From Thermomonas sp. HDW16 (GTDB lineage: Bacteria > Pseudomonadota > Gammaproteobacteria > Xanthomonadales > Xanthomonadaceae), in contig NZ_CP049872.1 in the NCBI RefSeq assembly GCF_011302915.1, positions 620,001-684,000 of the forward strand: a stretch of 64,000 nucleotides of DNA. The letters run 5' to 3'. The number at the start of each line of letters is the position of its first letter. The first letter of the stretch is position 1. The notes under the pieces were generated by a model. That model saw only the letters and a program-made list of their open reading frames with translations, ran no database searches and was not told the DNA's origin. The position numbers were made by a program, and so were the translations under genes. Below, one piece after another: positions 59,673-64,000 of the stretch.

Positions 59673-61553
59673 TTACTTCGGCTGCCAGCGCAGGCTCAGG
59701 CCCCATTCGCGACCCGGCTGGTTGTAGTACGCGCTGGTTTCGTAGCCCTTGTCGAAGGCATTGACCAGGCTGGCCTGCAACGTCCAGTCCGCGGCGAAAC
59801 GCCACGATGCACGTGCATCGATGGTGCCGTAGCCGCCCACCCGCAAGGTGTTGGCCACGTCGTCCCAGCGTGCGGCTTCGGCGATGCCGCTGATGCCGAC
59901 ACCGAAATCGCCGAGGTCGCGATCCAGGTCGATCCGCGCACTGCGCTGCGGCCGGCGCGGCAGGCGCTTGCCGTGGTTGATGCCCGTGCTGAGGTTGCGT
60001 GCATCCAGCGTGCCGAGTTGGCCGCGAATATCCCACCCGCCAACTTGCGTGCTTGCGACAAGCTCGATGCCGCGGATGCGCGTGGTCTCGATGTTGTTGG
60101 CGGCGAAGATTGCGGTGTCGTAGACGATCAGGTCGTCGATGTCGTTGCGGTATGCGTTGAGCTGCCACTGCCAGCTGTCACGTTCCTGACGCAGCGAGAG
60201 TTCGCTGTTGCGTGCCGCTTCCGGACGCAGTGCCGGGTTGCCGTAATACGGGTAGTACAACTCGTTGAAGCTTGGCGCCTTGAATGCGGTGGCATGGCTA
60301 GCGGTGATGCGCCAGCCGTCGGCGAAGCCGAAGCCCCAGGCGATGCCGCCGGTGGTCTTGCCGCCAAACTGGTCGTTGTCGTCGCGACGCAGGCTGGCCT
60401 GCAGGTCGTGCGCACCGAACTTGCCCTGGTACTGCGCGAATGCAGCGCGGTTGCCGCGTGCGGCATCGAACGGGGAGAACGGATCCTGAACATCGGCGCG
60501 GTCACGCAACCAGTCGTAGCCCAAGCTCAGCAACTGGCCTGCGGCGAGCGTGATGTCGCCCTGCACGGTGGCGCTGTCGCGGGTGGTGAGGAAGCGATTG
60601 GCGAACGATGCGCCCAGGTAATTATCGGAATCGTCGCGGTTGCGACCCAGCGTCAGTCGCAGCACCAGCGCCTCGCTGGCATCGAAGCGCACGCTGCCGC
60701 CGATCACTTGCTGCAGCAAGTCGGAATTGTCCGGCAGGCCCCACGCCGGGTCGCCGTCGTACTCATTGTGGCCGCGCGCGCGCAGCGCATGCGCATCGAA
60801 TTGCCATGCATCGCCTGCCTTGAAATCCGCACGTAGCGAGGCGTTGTTGTTGCGATAGCCATCGCGATCCGGATCCGGATTGTCCATGCCGCAGCCTGCG
60901 TATTGCGGCGCACCGATGCCGCGACAGGCATTGATGCCATCTGTGGACTGATGGCCGATATCGATGCCCACGCCACCACGCGTACCGCGCAAGTCGACGC
61001 CGGCCGACGCTTCGCGATAGCCATTGCTGCCGGCGCCGATGCGGGCGCGGCCACGCACGCCTTCACCACCCTGTCCGCGGCGGGTGAACACCTGGATCAC
61101 CCCGCCGATCGCGTCCGCGCCGTACAACGAGGAACGCGGGCCGCGCACGATCTCGATGCGCTCGATCTGCTCCAGCGGGAGGTCCTGCAACGAGGTCAGG
61201 CCGGAGGTGGCCGAGCCGACGCGGATGCCATCGACCAGGAACAGGGTATGGTCGGATTCGGTGCCGCGCAGGAACAGCGTGCTGAGTTTGCCGAGGCCGC
61301 CCTGGTTGACCAGGGTCACGCCGGCGCGGCCGCGCAGCAGTTCCGGCAGCGAACGTGCCGTGCTCTGTTCGATCTCCTTGCGGTCGATGACCTCGACTGC
61401 GGCCAGCGCGGCATCAGCGGTGATCGCAGTGCGGGTGGCGGTGACCACCACGTTGTCCAGGTTCTTGGCATCGTCGTTCTGCGCGAATGCAAACGAGGGC
61501 GAAGACAGGGCGAGTGCGAGGGCGGTGAAACGAAGGGTGTTGCGCGACTGCAT
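59673..61553 (-). CDS. btuB: TonB-dependent vitamin B12 receptor BtuB
   Basis: 626 residues. The signal peptide ends SFAFA; the TonB box is in NLDNVVVTATRT; the plug domain has LPELLRGRAGVTLVNQGGLG and RGPRSSLYGADAIGGVI. A 22-strand barrel follows, ending with aromatic-rich strands. It imports cobalamin across the outer membrane with energy from TonB. The frame is open to 61859, but that part is the RNA leader; the ATG at 61553 gives the signal peptide. A cobalamin riboswitch precedes it, which confirms the substrate. Confidence 0.93.
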   Translation of the reverse strand: MQSRNTLRFTALALALSSPSFAFAQNDDAKNLDNVVVTATRTAITADAALAAVEVIDRKEIEQSTARSLPELLRGRAGVTLVNQGGLGKLSTLFLRGTESDHTLFLVDGIRVGSATSGLTSLQDLPLEQIERIEIVRGPRSSLYGADAIGGVIQVFTRRGQGGEGVRGRARIGAGSNGYREASAGVDLRGTRGGVGIDIGHQSTDGINACRGIGAPQYAGCGMDNPDPDRDGYRNNNASLRADFKAGDAWQFDAHALRARGHNEYDGDPAWGLPDNSDLLQQVIGGSVRFDASEALVLRLTLGRNRDDSDNYLGASFANRFLTTRDSATVQGDITLAAGQLLSLGYDWLRDRADVQDPFSPFDAARGNRAAFAQYQGKFGAHDLQASLRRDDNDQFGGKTTGGIAWGFGFADGWRITASHATAFKAPSFNELYYPYYGNPALRPEAARNSELSLRQERDSWQWQLNAYRNDIDDLIVYDTAIFAANNIETTRIRGIELVASTQVGGWDIRGQLGTLDARNLSTGINHGKRLPRRPQRSARIDLDRDLGDFGVGISGIAEAARWDDVANTLRVGGYGTIDARASWRFAADWTLQASLVNAFDKGYETSAYYNQPGREWGLSLRWQPK

Positions 61554-61689
61554 GGGGGTTCTCCGGCGCGCACGCCCGCGCGCCTTGACTGGAAGGGCGG
61601 CTGCCATGCGAACGGGAACGGACGGGCGATGCGGGAATACACATGCGCGACGTCGCGCGATGCCCGCCGCATCGCAACCAACATGGACT

Positions 61690-61890
61690 CCAGGGCCGGT
61701 CTCCGGGCTTGCGGGCGGAACCACGCAGTCGTGTGATTCCCGCTGGGCGCCTTCCCATGCCTGCATCGCGAGGATGCGTGCACAGTGGCCGATGCCGAGC
61801 TTGTCTCGCTTACCGTTGCGGGGGCAGCGCCGGACTGGAGCGCTGCTCGCGCTCGTCACCGGCTTCCCGTTTCAATCCTCGGGCGTGCGC
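61690..61890 (-). ncRNA. cobalamin riboswitch upstream of btuB
   Basis: On the minus strand the leader contains AACGGGAAGCCGGTGA, then GCTGCCCCCGCAACGGTAAG, then CCACTGTG, GGGAAGGCG and finally the B12 box AGCCCGGAGACCGGCC (61709-61694). These are the conserved blocks of adenosylcobalamin riboswitches, in the right order. It should turn off btuB when B12 is plentiful. Ends are approximate. Confidence 0.93.
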
Positions 61891-61938
61891 CTTTGGATCA
61901 CCTTGAAGCGCGCGCATTGTAGCGCAGCGACCACGCGC

Positions 61939-62322
61939 TCACTCGGCGGGCGTGTCCGGCGCGCTGCGGTCGTCGTCGAACAACCGGATTTCCGGCATGG
62001 CGCCCTCGTCCATCTGGGTGGTGGTGACCGGGGCGGCGGCGGGACGGCCGCGCGGCGGCGGCAGCTGGGCAATGGCCGCGTCCGCCGCCAGCACCAGCTG
62101 ATGGCGACGCGCTTCCGGCACTTCCTGCCAGTGGCAGTCGACCAGTGCGCCTTCCAGCGAGTAGAGCAAGTTGAGGCTTGGCTTGAAGCCGGCGCGGCGC
62201 ACTTTCATGTAAGCGTCCACGGCGCCGATCGCGGCGATGTCGTCCAGCGAGCGCAACCCGACCTGGCGTAGCCAGGCGGCGGATTTCGGGCCGATGTTGC
62301 GCAGCTTGGGGGTGGTGTTCAC
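61939..62322 (-). CDS. TfoX C-terminal-domain protein
   Basis: 127 residues. The first 80 match the TfoX/Sxy C-terminal domain, a helix-hairpin-helix-like fold (LRNIGPKSAAWLRQVGLRSL, later AYMKVRRAGFKPSLNLLY). The tail is Pro/Ala-rich and acidic and is not part of the family. The N-terminal TfoX domain that would make it a competence regulator is absent. It overlaps the upstream msrC-like gene (ATGA at 62319), so the two are translated together. Confidence 0.85.
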   Translation of the reverse strand: MNTTPKLRNIGPKSAAWLRQVGLRSLDDIAAIGAVDAYMKVRRAGFKPSLNLLYSLEGALVDCHWQEVPEARRHQLVLAADAAIAQLPPPRGRPAAAPVTTTQMDEGAMPEIRLFDDDRSAPDTPAE

Positions 62323-62807
62323 TGCAGGGACTCCAGATAGACCCGGGCAATCGCTTCCAGGCCTTCTTGGTCTTCAACGGAAAAACGCGCGGCAACAGGA
62401 CTGTCGAGGTCGAACACGCCGATCAGTTCGCCATTCGTGGTCACCAGCGGCACCACCAATTCCGAGTTGCTGGCCGAATCGCAAGCGATGTGGCCCGGGA
62501 AGGCATGCACGTCCTCGATCCGCTGGGTTTGCCGCAAGCGCGCCGCCGCGCCGCACACGCCCTTGTCCAGCGGGATGCGCACGCAGGCGGGCAGGCCCTG
62601 GAACGGGCCAACCACCAGCTCGCGGCCGTCGAAGAAATAGAAGCCCACCCAATTCAGGTCGGGCAGCGCGTTGTACACCAGCGCGGACAGGTTGGCGGCA
62701 TTGGCGATGCGGTCGCGCTCGCCATGCAACAGGGCATGCGCTTGTTGTAGCAACTGCGCGTACTGTTCCGGCTTGGTGCCGGCGAGGGGAATCGTGGAGA
62801 AGCTCAT
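62319..62807 (-). CDS. msrC: GAF-domain free methionine-R-sulfoxide reductase
   Basis: 162 residues. Reduces free methionine-R-sulfoxide in the cytoplasm. The GAF fold is seen in LNWVGFYFFDGRELVVGPFQ, and all three family cysteines are there: ACVRIPL, KGVCGAA and IACDSASNSE. The latter two are the catalytic/resolving pair. The ATG at 62807 (MSFSTIPLAG) is preferred to the longer frame from 62864, which would overlap the divergent gene. Operon with the TfoX-domain gene. Confidence 0.9.
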   Translation of the reverse strand: MSFSTIPLAGTKPEQYAQLLQQAHALLHGERDRIANAANLSALVYNALPDLNWVGFYFFDGRELVVGPFQGLPACVRIPLDKGVCGAAARLRQTQRIEDVHAFPGHIACDSASNSELVVPLVTTNGELIGVFDLDSPVAARFSVEDQEGLEAIARVYLESLQ

Positions 62808-62849
62808 CGACGCAGTGTAGCAATGCGCATGCTGGGCTAAGCTTCCGGC

Positions 62850-63575
62850 ATGCCGTCCACCCATTCACCACCTGTTTCCGTCCGCAAGGCACGGGGCCGC
62901 GAGGTCACCCGCATCGAGGCATTCGTGGATGCCGCGTTCGCGTTCGCGGTGACCTTGCTGGTGATTTCGCTGGATGCGATCCCGGACAACACGCAGGCGC
63001 TGCTGGATGCGCTCAAGGACATTCCCGCGTTCGCGGCCAGTTTCGCGCTGCTGGCGATGCTGTGGTGGGCGCATGCGGACTGGAGCCGCAAGTACGGGCT
63101 GGATGATGGTCGCAGTGTGTTCCTCAGTCTGCTGCTGGTGTTCCTGGTGCTGGTGTACGTGTATCCGCTGCGGATCATTTTTAGCGCGTTCTTCGGCTGG
63201 CTTAGCGGTGGCTGGTTGCCATCCGGCATCGCCATCGGAAGCGACCGCGACTTGCAGCTGCTGTTCACCGCCTATGCGCTGGCGTGGACCACGCTTGGCT
63301 TCGTGGTGGTGGCCCTGTACCGACATGCGTGGCGACAACGCGACGCGATCGGGCTGGATCGCCAGGAACGCATCGAATTGCAGGGCGCGCTGGCCGCGCA
63401 ATGGATGATTCCGATGACCGGTTTGTTGGCCCTGCTGTTCATCGCAGCGGTCTCGATATTGGGCCATCCCGAACTGTCCGGCATGTCCGGTTTCGCCTAC
63501 GCGTTGATGGCATTGACCGGCGTGGCGGTGGTGCGCGCGCGTCGTCGCGCCGAACGCGAACCAGACGGCGCATGA
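62850..63575 (+). CDS. TMEM175/DUF1211 family putative potassium channel
   Basis: 241 residues with six hydrophobic helices. The first helix carries RIEAFVDAAFAFAVTLLV, a variant of the R-x3-FSD pattern of TMEM175 channels with Val in place of Ser. These proteins form potassium leak channels. The ATG at 62850 is in the 42-base gap to the divergent msrC gene. Its stop overlaps the start of bioD (ATGA at 63572). Confidence 0.82.
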   Translation: MPSTHSPPVSVRKARGREVTRIEAFVDAAFAFAVTLLVISLDAIPDNTQALLDALKDIPAFAASFALLAMLWWAHADWSRKYGLDDGRSVFLSLLLVFLVLVYVYPLRIIFSAFFGWLSGGWLPSGIAIGSDRDLQLLFTAYALAWTTLGFVVVALYRHAWRQRDAIGLDRQERIELQGALAAQWMIPMTGLLALLFIAAVSILGHPELSGMSGFAYALMALTGVAVVRARRRAEREPDGA

Positions 63576-64000
63576 GTTTCGGCGTGTACGTCACCGGCAC
63601 GGATACCGGCATCGGCAAGACGTTCGCCAGCTGTGCGCTGTTGCATGCATTGCGCTGGCATGGGTTGCGTGTGGTCGGCATGAAGCCGGTCGCCAGCGGC
63701 TGCGAGCGCATCGAGGGGCAGTGGAAGAATGCCGATGCGTTGGCGCTGCAGCGTGCAGGCGAACCCGGGATCGCCTACGCGGACATCAACCCGTTCGCTC
63801 TGGAGCATCCGTTGGCCCCCGAACTTGCCGCGCGCGATGCCGGCACGGAAGTGACATTGCCGCCAATCCTTGCCGCACATGCGCGGCTTGCCGACCAGTC
63901 CGATGGACTGGTTGTCGAAGGCGTGGGCGGCTGGGCAGCACCACTGTCGCCATCGCTGATGCAGGCGGATCTGGTGCGTGCCTTGCGATTGCCGGTGCTG
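63572..64000 (+). CDS. bioD: dethiobiotin synthetase, C-terminus beyond the window
   Basis: First 143 residues of BioD, which closes the ureido ring of dethiobiotin with CO2 and ATP. The P-loop GTDTGIGKT is at residues 9-17, followed by the substrate lysine region MKPVASGCE and the EGVGGWAAPLS block that binds magnesium and diaminopelargonate. The frame is open to the window edge, so the gene is cut by the window and not by a mutation. Translationally coupled to the TMEM175-like gene. Confidence 0.95.
   Translation, partial: MSFGVYVTGTDTGIGKTFASCALLHALRWHGLRVVGMKPVASGCERIEGQWKNADALALQRAGEPGIAYADINPFALEHPLAPELAARDAGTEVTLPPILAAHARLADQSDGLVVEGVGGWAAPLSPSLMQADLVRALRLPVL

Noticed and set aside
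61554..61859. N-terminal extension of BtuB
   Set aside because: The extension is the translated cobalamin riboswitch; the signal peptide starts at 61553.

Overview
The window looks like a chromosome segment of a high-GC gammaproteobacterium, most likely a member of the Xanthomonadaceae. This rests on the protein families and on the gene order atp operon - GtrA - membrane glycosyltransferase - glmU - glmS; the genus cannot be named from the sequence alone. Positions 1-13273 and 58938-64000 are ordinary chromosome. Everything between is a 45.7-kb insertion downstream of glmS, the classical Tn7 attachment site.

Chromosome, left side: a complete F1Fo ATP synthase operon (atpI-B-E-F-H-A-G-D-C, 141-7340), a terminator and a large inverted repeat, a leftward pair (GT-C-like membrane glycosyltransferase and GtrA protein), then glmU and glmS, which make UDP-GlcNAc. 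Chromosome, right side: the body of a YhhN/lysoplasmalogenase gene whose 5' end lies beside glmS, a cobalamin riboswitch and btuB, a TfoX C-terminal-domain protein, a GAF-type free methionine-R-sulfoxide reductase, a TMEM175-like channel, and the start of bioD.

The insertion is two different Tn7-like transposons in tandem, each with its own complete tnsABCDE. Element A (13280-30381) has ends built on an ACAAAATAGTTGAGATA-type TnsB site, flanked by ACTTT duplications. Its tns operon is split between tnsB and tnsC by an opposing MerR-like/adenine-methyltransferase/unknown trio, and it also carries an RHS toxin with a small membrane immunity protein. Element B (30386-58937) has ends built on an AAATAAAGTTGTATCT-type site. 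The duplications show that B inserted first (CACTT) and A then inserted one base over, using the first base of B as part of its own target. Joining the outer flanks restores an open reading frame that begins GTG CAC TTT TCC ACC and runs into the yhhN gene.

Element B is a cargo and defence carrier. Next to its glmS-proximal end is a split MacAB-like export system with a tiny secreted peptide, a TonB-like protein and a frameshifted Crp-like regulator. Next come a frameshifted XRE repressor and a gp16-like DNA-binding protein, then tnsABCDE with a sixth small gene. Behind these lies a defence island: a ComEC-type metallo-beta-lactamase followed by an E2-E1-JAB fusion protein, a divergent WYL regulator with a membrane protein, and a Wadjet jetABCD operon in which jetA is frameshifted. 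The most novel-looking unit is the lactamase/E2-E1-JAB pair. It has the enzymes of ubiquitin-like conjugation but no separate ubiquitin-like protein, and the lactamase ends in a flexible alanine-rich tail with a terminal Ala-Gly, like the CD-NTase tails used by Cap2 in CBASS.
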